A DNA stretch of 64,000 nt from Halobacterium litoreum (GCF_021233415.1 NZ_CP089466.1:1922001-1986000), one strand, 5' to 3'; counted from the first letter of the stretch, positions 8,364-16,088 are shown. Made by a program: numbers and translations. Notes: generated by a model from the letters alone, not told the origin.

Positions 8364-9586
8364 CGTTCTGGTGCAGTCAGGGAGTCGAAGCCGTCGCGCT
8401 CGCGGGCGAGAGAGTCCTCGCCGCCGTCGAGTGCGACGACCGCCGGTCGCTGTCGGGAGTTGTACTGGAAGGACATCTCGACGCCGTACGCGCCCGCGTT
8501 CCCGACGGCGAGCAGGTCGCCGCGTTCGGGCGCGGGGAGGCGTCGGTCTTCGGCGAGCACGTCGGTGCTCTCGCAGATTGGGCCCACCACGTCCACCGCG
8601 TCGGTGTCGCGGTCGGCGGCGTCCGGCGCGAGCGACCGGACCTCGTGGTGGGCGCCGTAGAGTGCGGGCCGGAGGAGCGTCGTCATGCCAGCGTCGACGC
8701 CCGCGAGCGTCGCGCCGTCGGTCGGCTTCACCGTGTTCACTTCGGTCAGCAGGACGCCCGCGTCGGCCACGAAGTAGCGTCCCGGTTCGAGCACGAGGTC
8801 GGCGTCCACGTCGGCCAGCGCGGTCCGGGTGGCGTCGGCGACCGAACCGAGGTCGAGCGGTTCCTCGTCGGGGCGGTAGGGGACGCCGAACCCGCCGCCG
8901 GCGTCCACGAACTCTAGGTCCGCGGGCGCGTTCCGTGCGACCGCGGCGAGGCGTTCGACGACTTCGCGGTGGGCGGCCACGTCGTCGTCGGTGAGCATCC
9001 CGCTTCCGACGTGGGCGTGGACGCCGACCACGTCGAACCCCCGGTCTACGGCGTCCCCGATGACGGCCGCGGCCTCGTCGTGGGGGACGCCGAACTTCGC
9101 ATCCGCGCCGGTCGCCACGGCCTCGCTGTGGCCGGCACCGACGCCCGGGTGGACACGGACGGCGAGTCGTCCCGCGAATCCGCGCTCGGCGAGTCGGTCG
9201 ACGGTGTCGCGCGCGCCGACCACGAACGTCGCGTCGGGCGCCGCGTCGAGCACGTAGTCGAGGTCGCGGGCCGGCGGATTGACCGCCGTGTAGTGAATCT
9301 CGCTCGGTTCGAAGCCGGCGTCGAGCGCGCGGTACACCTCGCCGGCAGACGCGCACTCCGCGCCGGCGCCCGCCTCGCGGAGCGCCCGGAGGACGGCTCG
9401 CCCGGCGTTGGCCTTCACGGCGTAGTGGATGCGGGCGTCGGGGAACGCCGCCGCGACGCGCTCGTAGTTCTCCCGCACGCGGTCGAGGTCCTGGACGTAC
9501 AGCGGCGTGCCGTACTCCGCGGCGAGGTCCCGCAGGTCGCCGGGCGACCAGTCCGCCAGCCGACGAACCGCGGGGTTCCGGGTCAC
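8360..9586 (-). CDS. lysA: Diaminopimelate decarboxylase
   Basis: A 408-residue PLP enzyme of fold type III that decarboxylates meso-DAP to lysine. The PLP Lys is K58 in YAVKANA. A glycine-rich phosphate-binding segment (DAGGGFGVPY) and the C-terminal ICESTDVL motif with the catalytic Cys are present. It starts with GTG at 9586 in a GTGA overlap with the dapD stop. The order places the final enzyme of the pathway before dapF and dapE, so the operon is not arranged in reaction order. Confidence 0.95.
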   Translation of the reverse strand: MTRNPAVRRLADWSPGDLRDLAAEYGTPLYVQDLDRVRENYERVAAAFPDARIHYAVKANAGRAVLRALREAGAGAECASAGEVYRALDAGFEPSEIHYTAVNPPARDLDYVLDAAPDATFVVGARDTVDRLAERGFAGRLAVRVHPGVGAGHSEAVATGADAKFGVPHDEAAAVIGDAVDRGFDVVGVHAHVGSGMLTDDDVAAHREVVERLAAVARNAPADLEFVDAGGGFGVPYRPDEEPLDLGSVADATRTALADVDADLVLEPGRYFVADAGVLLTEVNTVKPTDGATLAGVDAGMTTLLRPALYGAHHEVRSLAPDAADRDTDAVDVVGPICESTDVLAEDRRLPAPERGDLLAVGNAGAYGVEMSFQYNSRQRPAVVALDGGEDSLARERDGFDSLTAPER

Positions 9587-10416
9587 GACCGCAGTACCTC
9601 CTCGCGCTGGGTGGCGTCGAGCGTCTCGGCTTCGAGGTCCATCGCCACCACCGCGGGCTTGTACGCGCCGCCGTCGAACAGGTCGTGGTCGCCCACCGAG
9701 GACTCCACGAATCGGGTGAAGGCGCGGCGCTCCGGCGGCAGTTCGCCGTACAGAATTTCCTCCTCGACGAGGTCGTAGACCGGAATTCGGGGCGTCAGGA
9801 GGGTGTTCTCGCCGACGACCGAGTTCTCGCCGACGACGAACCCCGACGTGACCCGGCAGCCGGCACCCAGCGACACGCCGTCTTCCACGACGACGGGCGC
9901 GTCCTCCACGGGTTCGAGGACGCCGCCAATCAGGGTGTTCGCGCCGAGTTTCACGTCCGCGCCGATTTGCGCACAGGAGCCGACGGTGTCACAGGAGTCC
10001 ACGAGCGTGCCGTCCCCGACGTAGGCGCCGACGTTCACGAACGCGGGCGACATCACGATGCAGTCGTCGCCGAGGTGCGACCCGCGCCGGAGGGTCGTGC
10101 CGTCGGGCGTGTTCCGCGTGCCGCGTTCGAGCAGGTCGGCGGTGTCCCGGAGCGGGAGCACGTCGTGGTACGCCACGTCGCCGTACTCGCGGCGCTCCGT
10201 CTCGCGGAGCGCGAAGTTCAGGAGGACGCCGCGCTTCACCCACTCGACGGCCTCCCAGTCGCCGTCCCGCTTCTCTGCGGCCCGAATCTCGCCGGCTTCG
10301 AGCGCGTCGAGGAACGCGTCGAGGCTGTCGGCGTCGCCCGCCGTCGCGGTGTCGGCCGACAGGTCGCCCGCCTCGTGGCGCGCCCACAGGTCGCGAATCT
10401 CGCGTTCGAGGGTCAT
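9583..10416 (-). CDS. dapD: Tetrahydrodipicolinate N-succinyltransferase
   Basis: A 277-residue left-handed beta-helix acyltransferase. Hexapeptide repeats are evident across the middle (for example GAYVGDGTLVDSCDTVGSC, GADVKLGANTLIGG, GAGCRVTSGFVVGENSVVGEN). The size and N-terminal helical domain match DapD of the succinylase branch of lysine synthesis. An acetyltransferase variant cannot be excluded without structure-based comparison. The ATG at 10416 overlaps the dapB stop by 4 bp, and its own stop overlaps lysA by 4 bp. Confidence 0.92.
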   Translation of the reverse strand: MTLEREIRDLWARHEAGDLSADTATAGDADSLDAFLDALEAGEIRAAEKRDGDWEAVEWVKRGVLLNFALRETERREYGDVAYHDVLPLRDTADLLERGTRNTPDGTTLRRGSHLGDDCIVMSPAFVNVGAYVGDGTLVDSCDTVGSCAQIGADVKLGANTLIGGVLEPVEDAPVVVEDGVSLGAGCRVTSGFVVGENSVVGENTLLTPRIPVYDLVEEEILYGELPPERRAFTRFVESSVGDHDLFDGGAYKPAVVAMDLEAETLDATQREEVLRS

Positions 10417-11153
10417 ACTGCCGCCGACACCTCCGAGAACCGGTAGAAGCCGGCGGGCTGGTCGGCGAGCCACCCCGCCGCGTCCAGCGCGCCCGCCGCG
10501 AACACGTCCCGCGAGCCCGCACGGTGGGTCAGTTCGAGGACTTCGCCGTTCCCCGCGAGCAGGGCCTCGTGCTCGCCCGTGACACTTCCGGCTCGCCGCG
10601 CGTGGACGCCGATTTCGCCCTCTTCTCGGGGCTGGTCGCCGACGCGTCCGTGGACGCGCTCCGAGTCGCCACGCGTCTCGTCGATTCGTTCGAGGACGAG
10701 ATTCGCGGTGCCGCTCGGGGCGTCGCGCTTCCCGCTGTGGTGGGTCTCGGTGACCTCCACGTCGTACTCGGGGAGCGCTCCGACGGCGGCCTCGACGGCG
10801 TCGAGCAGGGCCTGCACGCCCCGTGAGAAGTTCGCGCCGAGCATGACGGGCGTCTCCTCGCCGGCCGCCCGCAGCGAGACGCGCTGGTCGTCGGCGAACC
10901 CAGTGGTGCCGACGACGATTGGGACGCCGGCGTCTGCGCAGGCCGCGGCGTACTCGACGCTCGCCTCGGGCGCGGTGAAGTCCACGACTGCGTCGGGTTC
11001 GTGTTCCGAGAGGAGGCTCTCGAAGTCGCTCGCGTCGGCGAACTCGTCCTCGGCTCGGGTCGTCGCGAACGCGATTTCGTCGCCGCGCTCCGCGGCGACC
11101 GAACGGACGGTTCGACCCATCCGTCCGTCGGCGCCGGTGACGGCGACTCTCAT
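10413..11153 (-). CDS. dapB: 4-hydroxy-tetrahydrodipicolinate reductase
   Basis: A 246-residue NAD(P)H-dependent reductase. The Rossmann motif VTGADGRMGRT lies at residues 5-15. The family signature with the catalytic His and Lys is seen in ETHHSGKRDAPSGTA. The ATG at 11153 (MRVAVTGADGRMG) is the canonical start, overlapping the dapA stop by 4 bp; the longer frame upstream is dapA shadow. It is the second gene of the operon. Confidence 0.95.
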   Translation of the reverse strand: MRVAVTGADGRMGRTVRSVAAERGDEIAFATTRAEDEFADASDFESLLSEHEPDAVVDFTAPEASVEYAAACADAGVPIVVGTTGFADDQRVSLRAAGEETPVMLGANFSRGVQALLDAVEAAVGALPEYDVEVTETHHSGKRDAPSGTANLVLERIDETRGDSERVHGRVGDQPREEGEIGVHARRAGSVTGEHEALLAGNGEVLELTHRAGSRDVFAAGALDAAGWLADQPAGFYRFSEVSAAV

Positions 11154-12055
11154 GCGGTCACCTCGCGTTCCGGGAGCGCGTCCAGCGCGCGCTCCAGTCG
11201 CTCGCGGGTCGCGTCGGTCGCGTCCGACAGCGGCGACCGATAGTTCGCGGGCCCCTGCCCGCTGAGTTCCTGTGCGGCCTTCACCGGAATCGGGTTCGTC
11301 TCCGCGAACAGCGCGCGGTTCAGGTCCGCGAGTTCGTGGTGGCGCTCGCGGGCTGTCTCGTCGTCTCCCTCCAGAGCCGCCCACACGAGGTCGCTCACGC
11401 GCTCGGGTTCGACGTTCGCGGTGACGCTGATTGCGCCCCGGCCGCCGACCGAGAGAATCGGGAGCGTCAGGCCGTCGTCGCCCGAGAGCACCGAAAACTC
11501 CTCGTCGCGGGTGCGCTCGATTACCTCGCTGACGCGGCCCACGTCGCCGCTCGCGGCCTTGTATCCCACGACGTTCTCGTGGCTGGCGAGCGAGACGGCG
11601 GTGTCCACGGCGATGTTGCGCCCGGTCCGCGACGGCACGTTGTAGACGATTTGGGGCGCGTCGACGCGGTCGGCAATCTCCCGGTAGTGAGCCTCCATCC
11701 CCGCGGGCTCGGGCTTGTTGTAGTACGGAGAGATGAGGAGCAGGGCGTCCGCGCCGGCGTCCACGGAGCGCGCCGCGAGGCCGACCGCCTCGTGGGTGGA
11801 GTTGCTGCCCGCGCCGGCGATAATCGGCACGTCGTCGCCGGCCGCGTCGGCGACCGCTTCGACGACCTCGACGTGTTCGTCGTGGGTGAGCGTCGCGCTC
11901 TCGCCGGTCGTCCCCACGGGGACGAGGCCGTCCACGCCGCGGTCCACGAGGCGGCGCGCGTCGTCGCGGAGTCGGTCGAAATCGATACTGCCGTCGGCTG
12001 TCAGCGGCGTCGTCATCGCGGGGTAGACGCCGTCGATTGGTGTACTGAGTTGCAT
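11150..12055 (-). CDS. dapA: 4-hydroxy-tetrahydrodipicolinate synthase
   Basis: A 301-residue (beta/alpha)8 aldolase that condenses pyruvate with aspartate semialdehyde. Active-site residues are visible: the TT pair of PVGTTGES (T49/T50), Y138 and R143 in VYNVPSRTG, and the Schiff-base Lys K166. The usual K-E-A-T/S after the Lys appears here as KAAS. It is the first enzyme gene of the operon. The ATG at 12055 gives MQLSTPIDGVYPAM. There is no TATA box at leaderless distance, whereas one exists at 12246-12251, so the mRNA probably carries a leader of about 165 nt. Confidence 0.93.
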   Translation of the reverse strand: MQLSTPIDGVYPAMTTPLTADGSIDFDRLRDDARRLVDRGVDGLVPVGTTGESATLTHDEHVEVVEAVADAAGDDVPIIAGAGSNSTHEAVGLAARSVDAGADALLLISPYYNKPEPAGMEAHYREIADRVDAPQIVYNVPSRTGRNIAVDTAVSLASHENVVGYKAASGDVGRVSEVIERTRDEEFSVLSGDDGLTLPILSVGGRGAISVTANVEPERVSDLVWAALEGDDETARERHHELADLNRALFAETNPIPVKAAQELSGQGPANYRSPLSDATDATRERLERALDALPEREVTA

Positions 12056-12133
12056 GGTGTGTCGGGAAACGCTGGTCGGCGAACAGTGCCTGCCACGAGA
12101 ACCCGGCACGGGGGCGCTACGCCCGCGGCGAGT

Positions 12134-12223
12134 CTATCGAGTGGGTGTACGGCGTTTGCGTTTCCCGAAGAAGGAGGTGGCACTCCCGGAGACCGCTGTC
12201 GCGTCGGCGGGAGCGCCAGTCAT
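12134..12223 (-). CDS. Candidate leader peptide of the lysine operon
   Basis: A 29-codon ORF begins with ATG at 12223 and stops with TAG at 12134-12136, 78 bp before dapA. The C-terminal part, FFGKRKRRTPTR, is rich in Lys and Arg. A TATA-like TTTACT centred about 26 nt upstream of its ATG suggests it would be the first ORF of the dap transcript. Hairpins lie between its stop and dapA. A lysine- or arginine-sensing leader is an inference; only two of its codons are Lys. It could also be fortuitous. Confidence 0.35.
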   Translation of the reverse strand: MTGAPADATAVSGSATSFFGKRKRRTPTR

Positions 12224-12245
12224 ACTCCTTTCTGTGGCGGCCACC

Positions 12246-12251
12246 AGTAAA
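12246..12251 (-). promoter_or_regulatory. TATA-like box of the lysine operon
   Basis: TTTACT on the minus strand is centred about 26 nt from the ATG of the candidate leader ORF at 12223. No comparable box is seen at the leaderless distance from dapA itself. Confidence 0.4.
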
Positions 12252-12341
12252 GGCCTGTCGCCGCGGACAACGTCTGCCGGAGCCGCGTTCGCCGTCCCGC
12301 CATCGGGGGTTTTTTGGCGTCTCTGACCCGACTACTGGTGA

Positions 12342-12983
12342 ATGCTGGTCCTCGGCGACGCCCACGCCACGACGCCCGACCGACGCCGCGCCCTCTTCGC
12401 CGCGTACCGCGCCGCGGACGCCGACGTGGCGCTCCAAGCCGGAGACCTGATGTACTACGACCTCCCGTACCCGACCTACTTCATCGGCGGGAACAACGAG
12501 GACTTCGACGTCATCGACGCGCTCCGACACGGTCGCGTCCGGAGCGACGACGTGGCCAACGCGACGCTCCTCCACAGCACCGTCGAAGACGTCCAGGGAC
12601 TTCGGGTCGCGGGCCTCTCGGGGAACTACGCGCCGACCCAGTTCGAGAAGCCGCGCGCGATGCTCCACGGCGACCGGCGGCGGCACTTCGTGCGCGACGA
12701 CGTCGAACGCGCGAAAGCGCTCTCGGACGTGGACGTGTTCCTCGCGCACGAAGCCCCTCACGGCCTCCCCGTCACCGAGGAGTACGAGGTCGGCTGCCAG
12801 TACATCGACGAGATTCTGGACGCCCTCGACCCGGACCTCTGTCTGGTCGGCCACCACCACGAACACGCCGAGAGCACGTACGGCGACACGCGCGTCGTCG
12901 GCCTCGAACCAACGTGGAAGTCGTACTACGAACTCGACCCCGAGACGCTCGCGGTCACGCGACGCGACACGCCGTCGGCCTGA
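12342..12983 (+). CDS. Calcineurin-like metallophosphoesterase
   Basis: A 213-residue single-domain phosphoesterase. The dinuclear metal motifs are present in order: GDAH (residues 5-8), AGDLMY, GNNE (a variant of the usual GNHE), LAHEAPH and GHHHEH. Substrate is unknown; similar small archaeal proteins are predicted phosphodiesterases or nucleases. It is divergent from the lysine operon, with the ATG at 12342. The Asn in GNNE replaces the His usually found in this family. Confidence 0.82.
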   Translation: MLVLGDAHATTPDRRRALFAAYRAADADVALQAGDLMYYDLPYPTYFIGGNNEDFDVIDALRHGRVRSDDVANATLLHSTVEDVQGLRVAGLSGNYAPTQFEKPRAMLHGDRRRHFVRDDVERAKALSDVDVFLAHEAPHGLPVTEEYEVGCQYIDEILDALDPDLCLVGHHHEHAESTYGDTRVVGLEPTWKSYYELDPETLAVTRRDTPSA

Positions 12984-13029
12984 CGGCGGGGCGCGTACTT
13001 TCATTACGGGTGAACCCGGACACCGAGGT

Positions 13030-13527
13030 ATGCCGCCGATTCACGCCGGGCAACGCGTCGCGGTTCTCGCCGACGCGCAGAATCTCTATCACTCCGCCCA
13101 GAGCGTCTACTCCCAGAACATCGACTACTCGTCGCTCCTCGAGAAGGCCGTCCAGGGCCGCGAACTCACGCGCGCCATCGCGTACGTCATCCGCGCGCAG
13201 GCAGAAGACGAGGACACGTTCTTCGACGCGCTCCACGACATCGGCTTCGAGACGAAGATAAAGGACATCAAGACGTTCGGCGACGGGTCGAAGAAGGCCG
13301 ACTGGGACGTCGGGATGAGTCTCGACGCCGTCGCGCTCGCCGACCACGTCGATACGGTCGTACTCTGCACGGGCGACGGCGACTTCTCCCGGCTCTGTCA
13401 CCACCTCCGCCACGAGGGCGTACGCGTGGAAGTGATGGCGTTCGGCGCGTCCGCGGCCGACGAACTCATCGAAGCCGCGGACTCGTTTGTCGACCTCAGC
13501 GACCGAGAAGAGACGTTCCTGCTCTAA
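13030..13527 (+). CDS. NYN-domain (LabA/DUF88-type) predicted ribonuclease
   Basis: A 165-residue protein of the NYN/PIN-like family. Acidic residues expected at the metal site are visible in LADAQNLYHS, near the N-terminus, KADWDVGMSLDAV, in the middle, and CTGDGDFSRL, towards the C-terminus. It likely binds or cleaves RNA, as inferred for the family. It stands between the phosphoesterase and a small membrane protein encoded on the other strand, with which its stop overlaps by 4 bp. Confidence 0.85.
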   Translation: MPPIHAGQRVAVLADAQNLYHSAQSVYSQNIDYSSLLEKAVQGRELTRAIAYVIRAQAEDEDTFFDALHDIGFETKIKDIKTFGDGSKKADWDVGMSLDAVALADHVDTVVLCTGDGDFSRLCHHLRHEGVRVEVMAFGASAADELIEAADSFVDLSDREETFLL

Positions 13528-13712
13528 ACCATCCGGCCGTCGGTGCCCGTACTCCCCATCAGGAGCGAGCCGACCGCCAGCCCGGTCGTCGCGACGCCCG
13601 CGATGCCGAGCAGCGTCGTCGTCGCCGTCGGGTCCAGCCCCGAGAAGAACAGCAGCGCCGAGCTCACCACGAGCAGGACGCCCGCTACGCCGATTTTCGT
13701 CGTGTCGTTCAT
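13524..13712 (-). CDS. Small two-helix membrane protein
   Basis: A 62-residue protein with two hydrophobic segments, about residues 7-24 and 33-51, separated by a short polar turn with the DPTATTT sequence. It has no enzymatic motif and I do not recognise the family. Its stop overlaps the stop of the convergent NYN gene within CTAA. Its upstream region is a short interval shared with the PUA gene on the other strand. Confidence 0.6.
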   Translation of the reverse strand: MNDTTKIGVAGVLLVVSSALLFFSGLDPTATTTLLGIAGVATTGLAVGSLLMGSTGTDGRMV

Positions 13713-13816
13713 GGACGGCCGTTACACCTGGGGTCACATAAGCGCATCCACTTTCCCACGACCGTCCACTTCGCCGACCCGAAGCGGCTTTACGCGCTGA
13801 CTGCCGACGGCGAGGC

Positions 13817-14290
13817 ATGCAGGACGCGGACCTCGCGGCGCTCCGAACGGTCGCCGACTACCAGTTCGGCGCCGGAGCGAGCGCGGCGCTGTTCCCCGAG
13901 GACGCCGACTTCCGAATCCAGCGCTCGAGCACCGGACGCCCACAGCAGGTCGCTCGCGGCGACGGCGAACGCCTCGTCTCCGTGGGCCTCGACGGCCGCC
14001 TGACCCTCGGCACCGCAGGCGGCCAGCGTCTCGCCGACGGCCTCGACTACCCGAGCGCTCGCGTCGTCGTCGGCGACGACAGCGAACCGTTCGTGCGCGA
14101 CGGCAAGAACGTCTTCGCGAAGTTCGTACAGGACGTGGACGCCGACGTCCGCGCCGGTGACGAGGTCGCAATCGTCCACGAGGACGGCCATCTCCTCGCC
14201 GTCGGGCGCGCCGAACTCGACGCGCAGGCGATGCGCGACTTCGATACGGGGATGGCGGTGATGGTGCGGGACGGCGTCGAAGCCGAATAA
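13817..14290 (+). CDS. PUA-domain RNA-binding protein
   Basis: A 157-residue protein with a C-terminal PUA domain (about residues 75-150), seen in the pattern SARVVVGDDSEPFVRDGKNVFAKFV followed by GDEVAIVHEDGHLLAVGRA. This resembles the C-terminal PUA of archaeosine tRNA-guanine transglycosylase and the short stand-alone haloarchaeal relatives. RNA binding is expected; the target is not known. A nearly exact 16-bp copy of its 3' end, including a stop codon, follows at 14301-14316. Confidence 0.8.
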   Translation: MQDADLAALRTVADYQFGAGASAALFPEDADFRIQRSSTGRPQQVARGDGERLVSVGLDGRLTLGTAGGQRLADGLDYPSARVVVGDDSEPFVRDGKNVFAKFVQDVDADVRAGDEVAIVHEDGHLLAVGRAELDAQAMRDFDTGMAVMVRDGVEAE

Positions 14291-14316
14291 TGCAGAACAC
14301 CGTCGAAGCCGAGTAA
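14275..14316. repeat. Duplicated 3' end of the PUA gene
   Basis: The 16 bases at 14275-14290 (V-E-A-E codons plus TAA) recur with one difference at 14301-14316, a 26-bp period. The second copy is in another frame relative to the gene, so it does not extend the protein. It looks like a small tandem duplication that added a second stop-bearing tail. Confidence 0.6.
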
Positions 14317-14396
14317 CGCCCACATAGCGCCCCTCGCGTCCGGTCGCGCTGCTCGGGTTCGCCATCCTTTTCTTGTCGCACCGCGAGCGTTCGCGT

Positions 14397-14777
14397 ATGT
14401 TTGGAGGCGGCGGCATGAATCCGCGGAAGATGAAGCAGATGATGGAACAGATGGGCATCGACGTCGACGAACTCGACGCCACGGAGGTCGTCATCAAGCA
14501 GGGCGACGGCACCGAACTGGTGTTCTCCGACCCGGACGTCACGAAGATGGACGCCCGCGGGCAGGAGACCTACCAGATTATCGGCGAGCCGAGCGAGCGC
14601 GAGAGCGCGGCGGCGGCCGTCGAGGGCGGCGAGGAGAGCGAGAGCGATGACGGCGGGATTCCCGAGGGCGACGTGGAAATCGTGGCCCAGCGCACGGGCG
14701 CGAGCGAGGACGAAGCGCGGGAGGCGCTGGCGGACACCGACGGCGACCTCGCGGCGGCCATCGAGCGACTGGAGTGA
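14397..14777 (+). CDS. nac: Archaeal nascent polypeptide-associated complex protein
   Basis: A 126-residue homologue of alpha-NAC. It has the Gly-rich start (MFGGGGMNPRKMKQMMEQMGID), a NAC beta-barrel segment (EVVIKQGDGTELVFSDPDVTKMDARGQETYQI is the core region, positions about 24-56), an acidic linker and a C-terminal UBA domain (about residues 85-126). It binds nascent chains at the ribosome exit. The ATG at 14397 is chosen because the family starts M-F-G/P-G. It overlaps the downstream trmI gene, suggesting co-translation. Confidence 0.93.
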   Translation: MFGGGGMNPRKMKQMMEQMGIDVDELDATEVVIKQGDGTELVFSDPDVTKMDARGQETYQIIGEPSERESAAAAVEGGEESESDDGGIPEGDVEIVAQRTGASEDEAREALADTDGDLAAAIERLE

Positions 14778-15493
14778 TGTTGCTCGTTCGGGGCGACCGC
14801 GAGTTCCTCGTCGCCCCCGGAGAGGAGTTACACACCGACCTCGGCGTCGTGGAGGCGCCCGAGGACCCCGAACCCGGGCAGGTCGTGGAGACGCACCTCG
14901 GGGAGCCGTTCACGGTGCGGAAACTCCGCGGCCCGGACCTGTTCAACCACTTCGAGCGCACCGGCGCGCCGATGATGCCCAAGGACATCGGGCTCATCGT
15001 CGGCCACACGGGCGCGTGTCGCGAGGACCGCGTGCTCGACGCCGGAACGGGGACGGGCGTGCTCGCGGCGTACCTCGGCCGCCTCGGCGCGAGCGTGGTG
15101 ACCTACGAGCAGAAGTCGGAGTTCGCCGAGGTCGCACGCGAGAACATGGAACTCGCGGAAGTCGCGGACAGCGTCGAGGTCCGGGCGGGCGACGTGACCG
15201 AGGACCTCGACTCCCTCGGCGAGTTCGACCTGCTGACGCTGGACACGCAGGACGCTCCGGACGTGGTCGCGCGCGCCGACGACCTGCTCGTCTCCGGCGG
15301 CTACGTCGCGGTGTACTCGCCGTTCGTGGAGAACGCCCGCGACGCCGCGCAGGCCGCCCGCGACGCCGGCCTCGCGAACGTCGAGTCGATGGAGACCATC
15401 CAGCGCGAGATGGACTTCGACGACCGCGGCAGCAGGCCGTCGACGGCGGGCGTCGGGCACACCGGCTACCTGCTGTTCGCGCGGAAGCCGTAG
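14777..15493 (+). CDS. trmI: tRNA (adenine-N1)-methyltransferase, TrmI type
   Basis: A SAM-dependent methyltransferase of about 238 residues. The SAM motif I is DAGTGTGVLAAYLG (near residue 90), the acidic motif II TYEQKSEFAE, and motif IV LDTQDAPDV. The N-terminal small beta-domain and the sequence GAPMMPKDIGLIV match archaeal TrmI, which makes m1A57/58 in the T-loop of tRNA. The start could be GTG 14774 or ATG 14777; both overlap the nac stop. The coupling with NAC places it in a translation-related pair. Confidence 0.9.
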   Translation: MLLVRGDREFLVAPGEELHTDLGVVEAPEDPEPGQVVETHLGEPFTVRKLRGPDLFNHFERTGAPMMPKDIGLIVGHTGACREDRVLDAGTGTGVLAAYLGRLGASVVTYEQKSEFAEVARENMELAEVADSVEVRAGDVTEDLDSLGEFDLLTLDTQDAPDVVARADDLLVSGGYVAVYSPFVENARDAAQAARDAGLANVESMETIQREMDFDDRGSRPSTAGVGHTGYLLFARKP

Positions 15494-15615
15494 CTGTCCG
15501 GCGGTTACTTCCGGGGGACGGCTCGCCGCCTCGCTGCTGTGACCGTCCCACTCCGTGTCAGTTCACGGGTGCGGTTGGTCGCGTGCTCGTATTTGAACGT
15601 TCGCGGCGAGTGTGC

Positions 15616-15697
15616 AGTTATGAGGGAGCATCCGCGAGCGGAGCGAGCGGTTCACTGCCGGAGCGGGGCGGAGCCCCGCGGAGGCAGGTATTTTTTA
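15616..15697 (+). ncRNA. Candidate small transcript with hairpin and T-tract
   Basis: A TATA-like TATTTG near 15590 would place initiation near 15616. A perfect 7-bp stem GCGGGGC-GGA-GCCCCGC at 15663-15679 and a TTTTTT run at 15691-15696 would end a transcript of about 80 nt. A 27-codon ORF (ATG at 15620) lies inside; because its sequence derives from a recurrent intergenic motif I consider coding unlikely. Evidence is structural only. Confidence 0.22.
15663..15696 (+). terminator. Hairpin followed by T-run
   Basis: The perfect stem GCGGGGC/GCCCCGC with GGA loop spans 15663-15679, and TTTTTT follows 11 bp later. It could terminate transcription on the plus strand coming from nac-trmI or from the nearby TATA-like element. 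Confidence 0.4.
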
Positions 15698-15773
15698 GCG
15701 TAGATTTTTGCGCCGAGAGGTGCCCGCAGCGACCAGCGGGAGCGAGGACACCCGAGGCGGAAAAAGGTACGTC

Positions 15774-16088
15774 TTAGTTGTCGTCTTCGCGCCAGCGGTG
15801 TTCGCACTCCGTGCAGATGAAGAACCGCGTCTCGGACTCGTCGGCGGACCGAATCTGTTGCATGTACCAGTGGGCTTCGTCGTTCTCGCACTTCGGGCAG
15901 ACGACTTCCGTGGTCGGGAGGCCCTTGTCCTGGGCGTCGCTCACGTCGACGATTTCGGTGTCTTCCTGGCCTTCGGTGACGACGTAGGAGGCGTCGGGGT
16001 CTTTCGGCTGTTTGTTCCCGCAACTCCCGCAGACCCAGAGTTCGTCTTCGGCCTTCATCATCGAACCGCACTCGTCGCAGAATTCCAT
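15774..16088 (-). CDS. tfs: Transcription factor S (TFIIS/RPB9-like)
   Basis: A 104-residue cleavage-stimulating factor for archaeal RNA polymerase. It has two zinc ribbons: C4, C7, C20, C23 at the N-terminus and C64, C67, C92, C95 at the C-terminus. The catalytic acidic pair D83-E84 in SADESETRFF inserts into the RNA polymerase active site in the family. A TATA-like GTTTAACT at 16112-16119 is centred 27 nt upstream of its ATG, so it is likely expressed leaderless and separately from its neighbours. Confidence 0.95.
   Translation of the reverse strand: MEFCDECGSMMKAEDELWVCGSCGNKQPKDPDASYVVTEGQEDTEIVDVSDAQDKGLPTTEVVCPKCENDEAHWYMQQIRSADESETRFFICTECEHRWREDDN

Larger units (their letters stand above)
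12056..12341. promoter_or_regulatory. Leader and promoter region of the lysine operon
   Basis: This 286-bp region separates dapA from the divergent phosphoesterase gene. On the minus strand it shows a TATA-like TTTACT at 12246-12251, a 29-codon ORF at 12134-12223, and two short hairpins between that ORF and dapA: GGGCG-CTA-CGCCC at 12112-12124 and a GTGCC/GGCAC pair around 12087-12109. The layout is that of a transcribed leader that could respond to translation of the small ORF. No T-tract follows the hairpins, so a classical intrinsic attenuator is not evident. Confidence 0.45.
15494..15773. other. Intergenic region with structured repeat-like element
   Basis: This 280-bp gap lies between trmI and the convergent TFS gene. 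It contains a TATA-like TATTTG near 15590, an ATG 30 nt further on, a GAGCATCCGCGAGCG motif at 15626-15640 that recurs at 54362-54376, a hairpin at 15663-15679 and T-runs at 15690-15696 and 15705-15709. The later part shares an order of short motifs (T-run, TTTTTGC, CGAG, GGTGC, CGCAGCG) with 54471-54511. Confidence 0.55.

Noticed and set aside
12117-13004. 295-codon minus-strand open frame opposite the phosphoesterase gene
   Set aside because: It is the reverse of a gene with GDAH, GNNE and GHHH motifs and contains no motif of its own.
15620-15703. 27-codon ORF inside the candidate small transcript
   Set aside because: Its sequence is mostly the recurrent intergenic motif, so coding is unlikely; the region is listed as possible non-coding transcript instead.
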